DNA of 64,000 bases from positions 372,001 to 436,000 of the forward strand of contig NW_026515547.1 of assembly GCF_014898815.1 (NCBI RefSeq). The letters are read 5' to 3'. A program made the translations under genes and the position numbers. The DNA comes from Panonychus citri (lineage: Eukaryota; Arthropoda; Arachnida; Trombidiformes; Tetranychidae). The notes under the pieces were generated by a model. The model was not told where the DNA came from. It did no database searches and saw only the letters and a list, made by a program, of their open reading frames with translations. Positions 41,321 to 54,296 of the stretch are shown piece after piece. The stretch's first letter is position 1. Each line of letters begins with the position of its first letter.

Positions 41321-44320
41321 TATTCGGTAATGGTAATCAATTGAAGATTAATTTTGATATCTAACTTTTTCCAATATCGACACATATTCCCTACAAGTGA
41401 AAGCTTCTCATCTGATATTCGGGATCACAACTGTCAGAATATCTCCATCATCACCTTTGATTCCTGTTATAATTGCCTCAGCTTTTGAGACTTGTGGTCA
41501 ATTGAAATTCAAATCGAATCCTATTTGAGAGAGTGAACCAACGAGGTATTCAGTGTGAAGCGGTGAACAGACCGACAGGTCAAGAAAACAGTTTGAAGGG
41601 TCAAAAGTTTAATTAAGAGAAAAATAAGAGGTAAATGAGAGAGATAAATAGAGATGATACAGATAGAGAGAGAGAGAGATCACTTTATGTTGTGTCTATG
41701 ACACCTTATATACTGTAACAGTCAAGGTGGATAGGGTTATCACCTTGACTACTGCGGTATTGAGCAAGACAAAAGCAGGGAGTCAACTAGTTGACTCCAA
41801 CGGACGATTGGGTAGTTGGTTAGGTCACCTGGTCGGTTGGACTCTCACACTATTCCTTTAGAAATTGAGATTACCAAAAGTTCTGGAAAGGATTTTGTTT
41901 CACATTCAATTATTACTTCCAAATCGGATGGGACATTTTGCTCATTTTTAGAGCCGGGAAAATACCGATCCAAACCCATTATTCCAGTTGACCAGGAAAA
42001 CGAGCTTGTATTTACTCCTAAATATTTAGAACTGTTGATCGAAGAAAAGTCCAAACTCGATCTTACATTTCACCAATTCGCTGCCTCTGTTTCAGGTTCA
42101 TTAATATTGAAAGAACCAAAAGTTATAGTGAACGATATCAGCATTGATTTAATTTTAGATGATAAGACTATTGATAGTGTTCAACCTGATCAACAATCAA
42201 AAGAATTCAAATTCAAATCTATTGCTCCAGGTAAATATCGTCTTAGACTTCGTAAGGGAGATAATATCTGGTGTTGGAAAGAAGATGAAATGACCATTAA
42301 CATATTGGACGAAGATTTAACCGGAATCAAGTTTACTCAAATCGGCTATTATCTAACTCTAGTCACCTCTCACCCCGTGAAAGTTACAATAACTCATACA
42401 ACATCTAAGAAATCAATTAATGCTGAAATCAAAAATGTCCAGCAACCTTTCCGTCAATGTTTACTTGAATCAGGTCGATACGAAGTCAACACTGTCTCAT
42501 GTCATTCATTTAAAAACGACAAAGGCCTCAAGGAGCCTTTTATTTTCGATACTCGAACCAAGGAAACATCTTCATCACTAATTATCCGAGCTTACAAACA
42601 CCAATTAACCGGGTCGGTGACAGTTACTGTTCCAGTTGAAAGTTCTGAAGAGTTTGTCCTTTCATTAACTCGTAAATCAAATATTAACGATCAAAAGGGA
42701 TCAACAAATGGATTGGATTATTTACCCAGCTCATCTAAATCCGATAATCAAGGCAATCTAATCAAAATGTTTAAATTTTCCTTATTCGCTGAGCCCAATG
42801 AATTGCTCACAATTGTACCATCGTCGACATCCCTTTTATTCAAGCCTCCTAAATTTGAAAAGACCATGGGCTCTGATTGTTTGCTCGATGCTGTTTCATT
42901 CAAAGGACGTAGTGGACTATTTATCAAAGGATCAATTTCTCCACCCCTGATGGATGCTACAATTAAATTATATTCTCGAAGTGATGATCAACTTATGTAT
43001 GAAACCGTCACGGATGCCGAAGGGAAATACACCGCTGGTCCTTTTGATTGTTGTGATGCAGGAATTACCATTGACCGTATGATTTATGCTAAAGCGGAAA
43101 AAGTGGGATATTTATTGAAAGAATCATCTAAATTTGGTCAATTTGTTAGCGAGAAACTTTCATCACTAATTGTGAAAGTTACTAATGCCGATGGATCACC
43201 ATTGCCTGAAGTGCTCATCTCCATCTCTGGTGGTTCTAATAATTTCCGTAAAAATCTAATCACTCCTGCAACCGGTGAATTATCATTTATTGGATTAAAT
43301 CCTGGTGAATATTTCATGAGATCAGTTTTGAAAGAGTTTAAATTTGATCCAGCTTCAAGAATTGTTGACATTAAACAAGGTGAATCTGTTACACTCAATG
43401 TCAAAGGTGAAAGAGTTGCTTACAGTTGCTATGGCTCGTTAACTTCCATGTCAGGTAACTAAACAATCTAATCATTTCTGAATCACTTGATTACTAATTG
43501 TTGACTTATTTTTATTTGTTTTATTTACACAGAAGAGCCTGAAGCTAATATTTTAGTTGAAGCTGTTGGTATTGGCGGAGTTAATGAACAAGGATTTGAT
43601 TGTAAACAGTTACAAGAAGAGGTAACATCAGAATCTAATGGTAACTTTAGAATTCGTGATTTAAAACCTGGATGCAATTATCGAGTTAGTGTTAAGAAAT
43701 CAAATGAGCAAAATTTAATCGCACGTTCATTACCAGAAAATGTGATAATCTCCGTTGGAAGAGCCGATGTTACCGGCATTAAATTGATACTTTTCACTCG
43801 GAGTAACACCATGGAATTGACTGGAGATATTATAACTAATCCAGAATTTTGGCCTTCACTCCGTGTTAAACTTTTCTCTGAATCGATTGGCGATCAATTG
43901 TTGGCCTCAATTCCAGTGACCAGTGGTTTCTTTTCCATTCCAACGCAAATTCCAGTAGACAATCGTTGGTATATTCTAAAATTGGAATCAACTCTGCCCA
44001 CTTATTTATATTACTATGAAACGGCCTCTCTTACTTTCCAGGCCAATACAACATACTCACATTTTCAATTCCAATTTGATCCAAAACAATCATCTAATTC
44101 AGATTCTTTCAATGGGGAACAAGATAACATCAGCACTGGATCACTTTTCACTTTACCTTTGTTTCTCCTTTTAGGTTTAATAATCTACAAATTTGATAAA
44201 GTTAAACCGATTTTCGATTATGTTATCGAGAAAGTTTGGTCAACAATACATCCCGATGGAAGATCATCTCCAAATTCTGACGGTTCGTTACGTCGTAAAA
44301 TCAAATCACGACGAACCTAA
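41321..44320 (+). pseudogene. NOMO: NOMO copy 2, 5'-truncated and interrupted by a solo-LTR-like insertion
   Basis: An exon appears to open after TTCGCACAG (about 41320). With a frame slip near 41362-41372 it reads NIDTYSLQV and VRISPSSPLIPVIIASAFET, then is cut at 41524 by a 325-bp insertion. From 41850 the frame is open to the intron at 43455-43532 and on to the stop at 44318-44320. The apparent ATG at 41816 lies inside the insertion and is not the gene start. C-terminal features are as in copy 1 (one membrane segment, basic tail). Unlike copy 1, both downstream exons are in frame here. N-terminal exons are absent upstream. Confidence 0.85.
41525..41849 (+). repeat. 325-bp solo-LTR-like insertion in NOMO copy 2
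   Basis: Absent from the copy 1 exon. It is flanked by CTAT (41521-41524 and 41850-41853). It begins TTGAGAG and ends CTCTCACA, so TGAGAG/CTCTCA form short inverted ends. A TATATA-like box lies at about 41710. No coding sequence. Best explained as a solo LTR of an unidentified element. Confidence 0.75.
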
Positions 44321-44762
44321 TACACTTTTTTTTAGAATTTAGGATAAATTTTTATCTAAATTAAGAATTAATTTAAGCCTTATAGTCTTGAGAAATTATT
44401 ATTTACGATCTTGTTTGCTCGTAACAATTATCATTTGTAATAATTTAACTTTTCTCTCACAAGCAAATCAATTGTAATTTACACTGCGATAAACACTTTT
44501 ATACATCTACATGTATATTGATACAGGTAAACGGGAAGAATTAAATCATTTTTTGTTATCTATTAACAATTAAAATTGTCGAATATTTTTCATTGTTGAT
44601 TTTTATGATAAACACAATTAACATCGATGAACGATAAACAATAATTTGAAAAGTGATCGACATTTATTGTTGGAATCAAATGACTACATGGTTACATATA
44701 CAAAGAGAAATACAAAATTTGGTTTAAACGAAACAACAATTAGTTTTAATTTACAATTTGGA
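44321..44762. other. NOMO/PNPT1 convergent 3' ends, copy 2
   Basis: Duplicate of 2524-2958 with small indels (for example an extra AAGAATTAATTT-type insertion near 44363). No gene was found. Confidence 0.6.
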
Positions 44763-47268
44763 TCAACTATCAGTGTTTTCCAACCAATTACCTCCTATTG
44801 GATCTAGAGCTTGAAGTACACGTCGGGAAAGTCTCATTTGACCTGAAGACGGATCTCGACCGAAATATTTAACTTTGAATTGTGAGCCAACAATTAACCC
44901 CAATGCCGATGGATGTTTGATTTGTTTTTGATTTAATTCTCGATTTGGTATGAAAACGGGATCCATCCCGGAAAATGATCACCTTAACACCGGAATCAAT
45001 TATATCGACAACTTTGGCCGTGTAAATTGCTTTGAATTCAAGTTTCTTTTCGTAATCATCCATCTCGAGAAGTTGATCAATCGTTTTCTTGGCAATTTCA
45101 TAAGACTTTTTGTCTGGTGCAAAGAGAACCAATTTATTTGGATCACCATCATCTTGTCGTAAATTAATTCCATAATTAACAGTTAATTTACGAATTGTTG
45201 ATCCACCATAACTGAAAATTCGTGATCGACGATGAGGTGGAATCTCAATTGTCTCTGTTATCGGCCAATTTTCTTTATGAGAAACATTTGGCTGACGAAT
45301 CGTTCTGCTCATGATTTCGAGGATTTTTCTAGTAGCCTCTTGACCTTGGGTCAAGGCATCTTTGATAACCTTAATTGGTAATCCATGAGGTAATTTAATA
45401 TCTAATTGTAGAGCAGTTAATCCAGAACCAGTTCCTGCCATCTTGAAGTCCATTTCACCGAAATGATCCTCAATACCAAGAATATCGGTAAGGATGATAA
45501 ACTTTTCATCTTGAGGTAATAATTTTGACGATTGATGATCATCTTTGTTTTCCGAAGTGTGAATCAGGCCAATGGCAACACCCGCCGTGGGATGTGTAAC
45601 CGGAACTCCACCGTCCATCAAAGCTAAACTTCCCGCACAAACACTGGCCATAGAAGACGATCCGTTAGATTCAAGAACTTCACAATTAAGTCTAGTTGTG
45701 AAGGGAAAATCTATCGGCATTGATGGTCGAAGTGCTTTCTCGGCTAAGGCTCCGTGTCCAATTTCCCGTCGACCAAAGACTCCAACTCTTCCCGTTTCGT
45801 TGGTAGCAAAAGAGGGAACTCATAGTTGAGCATAAAATTTTTCTCCTTCAGGCCACCGGTCATCACGGTGACAGGATCAGACTTTAGTGCTGATTGTATT
45901 GAATCAAGTGCTAATGTACAAAGAACTTGAGTTTGACCTCGTTGAAAAGATGCTGACCCATGGAGAGTTTTAAACAAACTGGTCGAACAGTTGATATTCC
46001 GTAAATCGAAGCAACCTCGTCCATCCATTCGCCGTCCAGTTTCAGCGACAATTTGTACATAAATTGATTTAACCACTTTGGAAAATGCATCGGAAAAATT
46101 ACTTGATCTTCATCGGGAAAACTTTCTCTCATCGCTTCAAATACCAATTTTTGTACTTCTCTTAGAGCAACATCTCGACTAATTTTATCGTGACTATGAT
46201 CAGTTAAGATTTCTCTAATTCTAATTGCAGATAACCTGAGAATAGTTTAGAAAACAAAAAGAGTGAAATTTAAATTGTCATAATGGAAAATTTCAAGACA
46301 ATTAAATATGAAAATACTTACAAATGAGCAGCTTCAATGTGAGCTTTTGATGGAGTGAAATATTTTTCAACATTTCTCTTCTCGATTGGAAATTTTTCTC
46401 CTAATTGTTTGATTCCGTTGATTATGTCGACATTAGCGGATGTCGCTTCGTCTAAAGCTCGAAGTATATCTTGACTCTTACCGATTCCATTGGCATGACC
46501 TTCAATCATTAGAATCCGTTTGTGTTCATTACTACTGACAATCATATTGAAATCATTTTCCTCGATCTCACTTCGAGTTGGATTGATGATGATCGGACTG
46601 TCTTGGGAAAAGGCCACCCGAACAGCACCAATTGGCCCAGCCCAGGGAATATTTGAAAGAGTAAGAGCCGCTGAGGCCGCATTAATAGCGATCACATCGG
46701 GATCATTGATACCATCGGATGAAAGTAGATTACAAAATAATTGTGTCTCATAATAATAACCAGGAGGAAATAGTAATCTAAGCGATCGATCAATTAACCG
46801 TCCGGTTAGGATCTCTTTCTCTGTAGCTCCAATTTCCCGACGCAAAAAATTGGTCGGAATTTTACCTACTGAGGCTGCTTTTTGCCGATAGTCAACCGTT
46901 AACGGGATGATCCCTGAAATGGTTGGTTTGGTTAAACTAACAGCCGCCACAAGAACATTGGTATCTCCAATCGAGGCCACTGTAGATCCATCGGCAAACC
47001 GAGCATACCGACCACATTCAATGGTCAGATCATTTCTAGAAAGGTCAAACAAAAAATAAAAACAAAATTGGAAAACAATAAAAACAAACAGTCGAGAGAT
47101 CAACAAATGAGATGAGACTAAATTGTTGATCATTATAAGGGAACAATTTACTTACCCTTTGTTAAATCTTATATCTACAGAGTTTAAATTGTCATTAAAT
47201 CGACTTAAATAACGAACAGATCGACAATCTAATTGTGAAAACTTCGATCGCAATTTAAACAACAACAT
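44763..47268 (-). CDS. PNPT1: PNPT1: mitochondrial polyribonucleotide nucleotidyltransferase, copy 2 (three apparent homopolymer frameshifts)
   Basis: Exon 1 (47268-47156) starts at an ATG and encodes a basic, Arg/Ser-rich presequence (MLLFKLRSKFSQLDCRSVRY). Exon 2 is 47035-46322 and exon 3 is 46235-44763. The introns are 47036-47155 and 46236-46321, with GT..AG ends and matching phases. Domains are a first RNase PH-like core (GRYARFADGSTVASIGDTNV, VDYRQKAASVGKIPTNFLRR), a helical linker, a second RNase PH core (MDGRG, FKTLHGSASFQRGQTQVL, ESNGSSSMAS, TDILGIEDHFGEMDFK), KH and S1 (YFGRDPSSGQMRLSRRVLQ). It degrades and processes RNA phosphorolytically in mitochondria. Frame slips near 46093, 45813 and 44971 each sit in A/T or C runs, so sequence error is likely. 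Confidence 0.9.
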
Positions 47269-47575
47269 CACTCATCAATCTCCATGTGGGTTAGTGTTTA
47301 CGTTACCATGGAAACTGCCGGTTTCGGTTATTCTCAATCAGAATTAATCATTTGGAAAGTGAACCAATTTAATTACTCAACTAATTAGTGAGTTCTTGTT
47401 GTGCTTTTTGTAGCATTGGATCAATGATTAACTTATGGAACTTTTTTTTTATTTCTAATGTTGATCTTTGATAAGTATTTCTACTAAATGTTTAGTTACA
47501 AATGGTACATAATGTAAAAGTGACAATTTTGTTTACATTAACTAATTAGATTGTTAATCAATTTAGATAATATGT
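47269..47575. other. Intergenic gap upstream of PNPT1
   Basis: Lies between the MRPS22 stop and the PNPT1 ATG, both on the minus strand. It should contain the PNPT1 promoter and the MRPS22 3' UTR. No specific site was recognised. Confidence 0.4.
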
Positions 47576-48980
47576 TCATCCATGACTTGATAATCTTGGT
47601 TCATCTTCTTTGGCCGCTATGATCTCTTCGTATACTCGAAGACAAGCTTCGACTTTGTACCTTTCCTTGCATTCACTTTTAAGGTAATTCTAATGGAGGA
47701 GAAAAAAAAAGAATTAGAATTAAATTTGGTTCTTTGGATTAAAAAAATCGATTATTAGCAAAATTTGAGAATTTAAAATGATAATCAAAGTATTTAAGTA
47801 CCTTAATTGTTGAAAGATGATCATTTGAAGGTAAGTCAATTTTTTGACGTTTCTCTGATGGATTAACTAAATAGTAAAGGTTAACTAAATGAGCAGCATC
47901 TTCAATCATTTGTCGCTTAATCATATCTTGTAATAGTGAATCAATTTTTCCTTCCCAAGCTAAATAAAAGGCCATCGGCCCAAAGTGTCTTGTACTTCGT
48001 AAAAGGTCAAATTTATCATTAGCGGCAATGTGATCGTAGGTTTTACAAATAATCTCAATGTATCTCGGATCATCTGGTTCAAATTGGATACAAGCTCGAT
48101 CCAAGACAAAAAGGTAATCATGGCGATCTAAAATGGGCTGAATAGTAAACAGATCATTCTTTTAGAAATCGGCAGCAATCGGTTATCAATAGTCAATACT
48201 CACTACTAAATTTTCAAACTCGAACATCTTTGGGACAGTAACTCCTCTTCCGGAAACAGGGAAATAAATTTGATTAACTCTGTATCTCTCTTCCCAACGA
48301 GCTCTCCTTAGAAGACCATTTGGCTCTCTAACGGCAATCAAACGATTCTGCAAAGAACAAATTAACAATCAAATTATTGGAGAGAGAGAGAAAAACTTCA
48401 TCATCAACTCACTCTATCACTAAAACCTTGGGATAAATCAGTAATCACTAAATTATGAATATCGAAATTTTTAAATTCTGGTTCATCAGCTAAAATGTAA
48501 TCCTTTTCCTCCCATGGTTCCATCACCGGTGGCATTTGTAAATTCTTCCCTCCTTCTTTACGAGCTCTTTCACGAGTCTGAAAAAAAAGAAAAGAACAAC
48601 AATTAAATCAACTATCTAAACAATTAAAACTAATCACTTACCATTTCTAATTCTTCATCAGTGAGAAACAAATATTTCGGTGGCTTATAACCAGAGACTG
48701 GTTTGTTTGAGAAAACTCTGTCTTCATTGTAACCTGTGATTTTCCTTAAAATGGTTTGAATATTTTTATCCATAAACAGAGTTTCTTTATCCCTTTTCGT
48801 ATTTGAATCAATTAATTGATTAGAAGAAGATGAAATTGATGAAGATGAACATTTAACAACACCAGATGAACAAATTAATCTCAAACTATTTCTCCAATCA
48901 AACACATGAGAAGGGGAAATATTTCTCGATAAACGGAAGCTTCCATTTCCAATTTTTACCAATTGATTTAAAGAAAACAT
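47576..48980 (-). CDS. MRPS22: MRPS22: mitochondrial small-subunit ribosomal protein mS22
   Basis: Five exons on the minus strand: 48980-48642, 48577-48413, 48347-48204, 48137-47802 and 47689-47576. All introns are GT..AG and in phase, giving about 365 aa, close to the known family length. Matching stretches are QTILRKITGYNEDRVF, LQMPPVMEPWEEKDYILADE, LIAVREPNGLLRRARWEERYR with VNQIYFPVSGR, ACIQFEPDDPRYIEI, and DLLRSTRHFGPMAFYLAWEG. The N-terminus (MFSLNQLVKIGNGSFRLSRN) is a plausible mitochondrial presequence. mS22 is an animal-specific component of the 28S mitoribosomal subunit. The gene is intact. Confidence 0.92.
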
Positions 48981-49226
48981 TCCAATCGAAATTAAAAAGG
49001 ATACAAACTGTAAACAATTAACTAATCAAGAGAAACATAAACAATTAAAAAAAAGCAGAAAAAAAATTTTGAGATGAAAACATGTTTTGGATCCAAAAAG
49101 AATCGATACTTTGGTATCTTGATGAGGATTCGAATCTTTGACTCAGAAAATTGTGAAAATTCATTTAGATTGAAACATTCATTGTGTTAACTATGATTTA
49201 TTTTTTTTCTACTTTAAATCGTGAAA
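48981..49226. promoter_or_regulatory. Shared divergent promoter region of MRPS22 and STIM
   Basis: Only 246 bp separate the two divergent ATGs, so both promoters must lie here or in the 5' exons. The region is A/T-rich with poly-A runs. No defined box can be assigned. Confidence 0.45.
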
Positions 49227-52200
49227 ATGAACAATCACCTAGTTATTTTTATTATTAGTGTATTAACATTGTTCCTTGAATCTCAATGTGACAATTTAAC
49301 TCGATCACAATCAGCAAATTCCACCGAGAATTTGGATTGGAGATGTGAAGAGTTGGACTTTTGTGATGACAAGACAGGCTTTGAAGCCATTAAATGGCTT
49401 CATCATCAATTAGATGATGATGCTAATGGTAATGTTGATATTACCGAAAGTGATGAATTTTTAAGAGATGAATTACATTATGAGAATGCCAATGATCGTC
49501 ATAGAAATTTTCACGGTAATGATAAACACATTTCGGTTGATGAATTATGGAGATCATGGAGAGTCTCAGAGGTTCATAATTGGACAGTCGATGAAACTCT
49601 TGACTGGTTAAGTACATCATTAGAGTTACCTCAGTATGTGGATATATTTTTAAATCACAAGGTTGATGGAACCACATTACCCCGATTGGCTAATCATCAG
49701 TTTATCAGTGCTATTGGAATTAAAGATCCAATTCATCGGCAGAAAATTTCACTCAAAGCAATGGATGTGGTACTTTTTGGTCCTCCCAAGATGCACAATT
49801 ACGTTAAGGATATTATTCTTGTGATTAGTTGTATAATTGCAATCGGTGGTCTTTGGCATGGGGTGATTACTAATCGATACTCACGGAAACATTTACAGAA
49901 AATGTTGAAAGACATGGATTCATTGCAAAAGGCTGAGGAACAGTTACAAGAATTACAAAAAGAACTGGACAATGCTAAAGAAGAGCAAAGAATAGCCACC
50001 ATGGAGAAAGCTCATCTACAAGAAATTCTGGCCAGTGAAATGGATAATCGAAATTTACAATTACTTCGAGAAGGATCAATTTCCAATATCGATGATATAA
50101 ATCGTGTCCAAGAATTGGCTGAGGAATTAAAAATTGCCAAAGAGCAATTAACTCGAGCTGAAACAGCTCTAATGAACAAATCTTGGGCTCCACCGCATAA
50201 ATTACAATTATGGTTACAATATACCCACGAACTTGAACTTCGCCATTACAATTCAAAAAGACAAGCAGCCGAAAGTCAATTAAAAGCTGCCAGAGAAGGG
50301 GTAAGTGTACTAGAAAAGAACAATTAAAAATTCTATTCGACAAAAGAAAAAGAAAAACATCAACAAGAGATATAACCTTAATTCTAATTCTAAAACACTA
50401 TTTTTATTCTTCAAATAAGTTAGATACCATTCTCATGATCATTATCTTCATCATCTTCTCAGTCTAATAATAATTTTTGAAACATTCTCATTCAATTTCT
50501 TCAGAGTTGTTATTACCTCTTGAAATTCATCGAATTTTATCCTTTCTCTTTGTTTTCCTCTCTCTCGATCTTTTTCCATGAATTTATCTCTTTTTTCCAT
50601 GTTATCAAACAAGAAATAATTTTATTCTTTTCTCTCCTTTTTTTTCCTTATTACAGTGTGAGAAATTAAAAAGGAAACGATCAAGCTTTCTAGGATCTTT
50701 CAAAGTAGCCCATGGTTCCTCAATAGATGATGTCGATAATCGTATTCACGTGGCAAAAGCCGCTCTCTCCGAAGTAACAAGAGATCTGAGAGAGAGATTA
50801 TTTAGATGGCAACAAATTGAAGATTTATGTGGTTTCCCAATCGTTGAAAATCGTGGCATCCTCCATATACAGACAGAACTGTATTCATGTTATCCATCAC
50901 CATCAACAGCCTCATTAGGCTCACCAAGTACTACAACATCGGAAGCACCTTCATTAACCCGCAATAACAGTGACAATACAATCCAAGAACTTGATAACGA
51001 TACGTTTGATCTAACGAAAAGTAAGTTCAATTTTATCGTCATTTCGTTAATGATGATGTTCATCATCTATCTCCACCCTGTTATTACCACTTTTCCCAAA
51101 CATCTCACCACCAGCATAATAACAAATCTTTACCAAATGATTAGTATCCTCACATGATCGGTGAAACCCCTTATAACATAATTGCCTGTGATCAATTCCT
51201 TGGCATTATTTTCCACCAAAATATTCATCATGATGATCTTGACCTTTTTTTTGTCTATTGTCAACCACTGAGAGATTCTGGTTCTAAAGAAAAAGAGAAA
51301 ATTTTCTCAGGAGAGAAAAACTTAGTACCTTTTTCTGGCCTTTTCTCAGTTCCCTTGATTCAGAATACTCACAAAAAGAAGAGAAAAAAAAATTCTAACA
51401 AAACTGTCAACTCATGTTGATTTTAGAGCTCTTTTTACATTAGATTCTAATTGTTGGCAGACTGATTAAGTTATCAGAGCCAACAATTAAGCGGAAAACC
51501 AATTTTCTCTTCCTCTCTTCTTTCATCTCTCTTTCTTTTCTTTCTTTCTTTGCTGTTACTCTTTCACCATGTTACCTAGAAAGAAAAATTCACTCACATA
51601 CTGAACCATAATCATAATCATAATACATCACACATTTGATAATTTCCAAAATCCATTCACGAAACAATCGTACAACAACAAAATAGAACAAATTTTTCCA
51701 ATACATAATAATAAGTTAATTGTTTTCTATCGTTACTTGAATATTTATATTCATTTGAATATAAAAGTGACATTTTTGTTGTTATTGTTTCTCTCATTCT
51801 AATCAACTTAACTCATTGTTGAAAACGTATTTTGATTGCCAAATTTTAATGCGTTTGCATTTTTGACTCCAGAATGAAAGTTATCATCATGATTTACATG
51901 ATGATGATAATGATGATCGCTATTGACTCAGGTTTTATCATTACACATTATCCTCTATCAGTTGTCAAGCATCCTCTTCAAGGCTATTTAAATCATTGGA
52001 AAAACAGTTAAAACTAATTTATATTTTTCCATTGGAATCAATTTTGTTTTTTTACTAATCATTTCCGACTTTACCTTTATTTTGATATTTTTCTCAATGA
52101 AATTGAGATGATTAAACTAATTTCTAGTTTACTCTTAATAACAATAACAATATGACTCTGTAATTTGATAGACACTTTATTGAGACTTGATTAGTAGATT

Positions 52201-54252
52201 TACTTTTCGATATCAATGTCACAATCATATCTCAATATTGAAGCTTTTTAATTGTGCAGAAAATGCTGAATGAATTTAATCATCAACTACAATTTGTTTT
52301 TTTTTTTGAAGGAAATAAGAGTTAGTTAATCAAGAGGAGAGTTAAATTGCAATTTGAACACAACAAAAAAAAATCACTTTACAATCAAGGACAATCAAGG
52401 AAAGAGTTAGATAGATGAAGAGGAAAGCAAATTAAATTGTTAATCAATAAACGATGACAAGTTTAACACATTGATTTGATTACAATTAATATTACATATA
52501 CGGTGAATTAATCAAAATTATACAAAGTTGATGAGTTATTGTCAATTTCATATAATAATTATATTGTTCAGTAATTGTGATTAAGTAATATTGAATAATA
52601 GATTCTAATTGTTGGTTGTTAAGTTTTTTCCAATCCCATCAACATTATTAATCCCTTTTTAATCACAATCAAACTTAAATTGATTGCTCATTAATCAAAA
52701 CAAACTATTAGAATTAAAGTTTTCTGTATTAATTTCATCAACTTTCATCTATCATTAACTGATCAGATTTAATTGTTTACAACTTTTTCTGCTTATTGAG
52801 CAATAGGAAATTAAATTTTGTATCATTTGAGTTCATCCAAGTCCAAGTGTAACTAAATCTGATTAGTTAATTGTTCAATTGATTTAATTGCCAAGTTTTG
52901 ACAATCAATTCAATTTCATATTACTTTTTATTATTAATATTTACTTCTCATAATCAATCTTATTACCGACTTAATTGTTATTAATCAATTAATCATAAAT
53001 GTATCAATTTCCAATTTGTAGAGTTAATTGATTCAATATCAATCAATATCCTTAATTGTAATTAACTATCTCTCTTGATCATTTATCTGCAAACAATTAG
53101 TTGAATGAAACCGAGTTTTCAATTAAGTTTTTTTCCCCAAATCAGATTAAAATTGCTCTTTCTCATCAACACATGATTATCTCTTATTAATCAATCATTC
53201 TAATCTCTAATTTCACTATCATTCTTTCACAATTTAGATTCACAATTAAATCGTAGTGTCACACTACGTGGTAAAAGCCAATCATCGGATGTCGCTTCGT
53301 TGGTCTCATTATCATCTCAAGTAGCAGCATCATCGACAACTCAACTGGTTCAACGAAATCAAGTTAGGACCAATTTATCTGTTGACAATAATAGTGATTA
53401 AACTTAGCCCCTAAACAATTAGCTAAAACAGTAATTAACTGAAAGCTTAAGAAGAAGACACAAGAAAAAGTTAACCAATTGACTAGTTAATTTGTACAAT
53501 TCTCTTTATTTTTAAACACTTTCAGCAATCAAATAGCTAAATAAGAGTAATGAGAAAAATGTGAACAGCATTTTTTTTAGGTTTTCAGTTTGAAAGGCTT
53601 GAAACATTCCAGATTCACATGAGGTTAAATCATTCAAATCATTGGAGATAAAACTCAGATTCCAAGTTGAAATTGAGTATTTTCTAAAATAGGTTGATCA
53701 TCATGATTGCATTTACTATGCAAATTATCATTCTCTTCACCATGTCACTTTTATACATGGACATCAATTGTGCATCCCCTTTGATTCCGCATCAATCCAT
53801 GTCCATTTGAAAAGCATCCACCATCCGTCCAAACCACAATCAATCCTCATCATCAGCATCATCATAATCATCATTATCTTCTTCCTCCTCTGTTAATTTC
53901 AATGTTTTGTTTTTCTTACAACTTGTTTGGGACTTAATATTATCCAATCCAATGGATTAATCAACCTGTTAACCAAATATCATTGCTAATCGTTTGTTAA
54001 TGTTAATTAATCAACTTGATATGTTGGTTAAAAGGCTAATTAGCTTTTCAATTATTCTCATTAGGCTTCCAGTCATATGTTTTGTTTGTTGTTGTTATCA
54101 TTGATTACTTTGATCGACAATCTCTCCATGACCTGATAAATGTATATCTCAAATAATGATAGTTATAGTTAATCACATCTATTCATTAACAGTTCATATG
54201 TTGGTTAATTATTATCACTATCATTATGGATGATCAATGTTGAGTAATTTAC

Positions 54253-54296
<44 letters not shown>

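Noticed and set aside
41816..43462. A 548-codon ORF that looks like a complete start of NOMO
   Set aside because: Its first codons lie inside the 325-bp solo-LTR-like insertion. The copy 1 exon shows the true coding continues upstream. The ATG is accidental.
49441..50343. Minus-strand ORFs opposite the STIM exon
   Set aside because: Mirror frames of a well-supported coding exon, with no independent motif.
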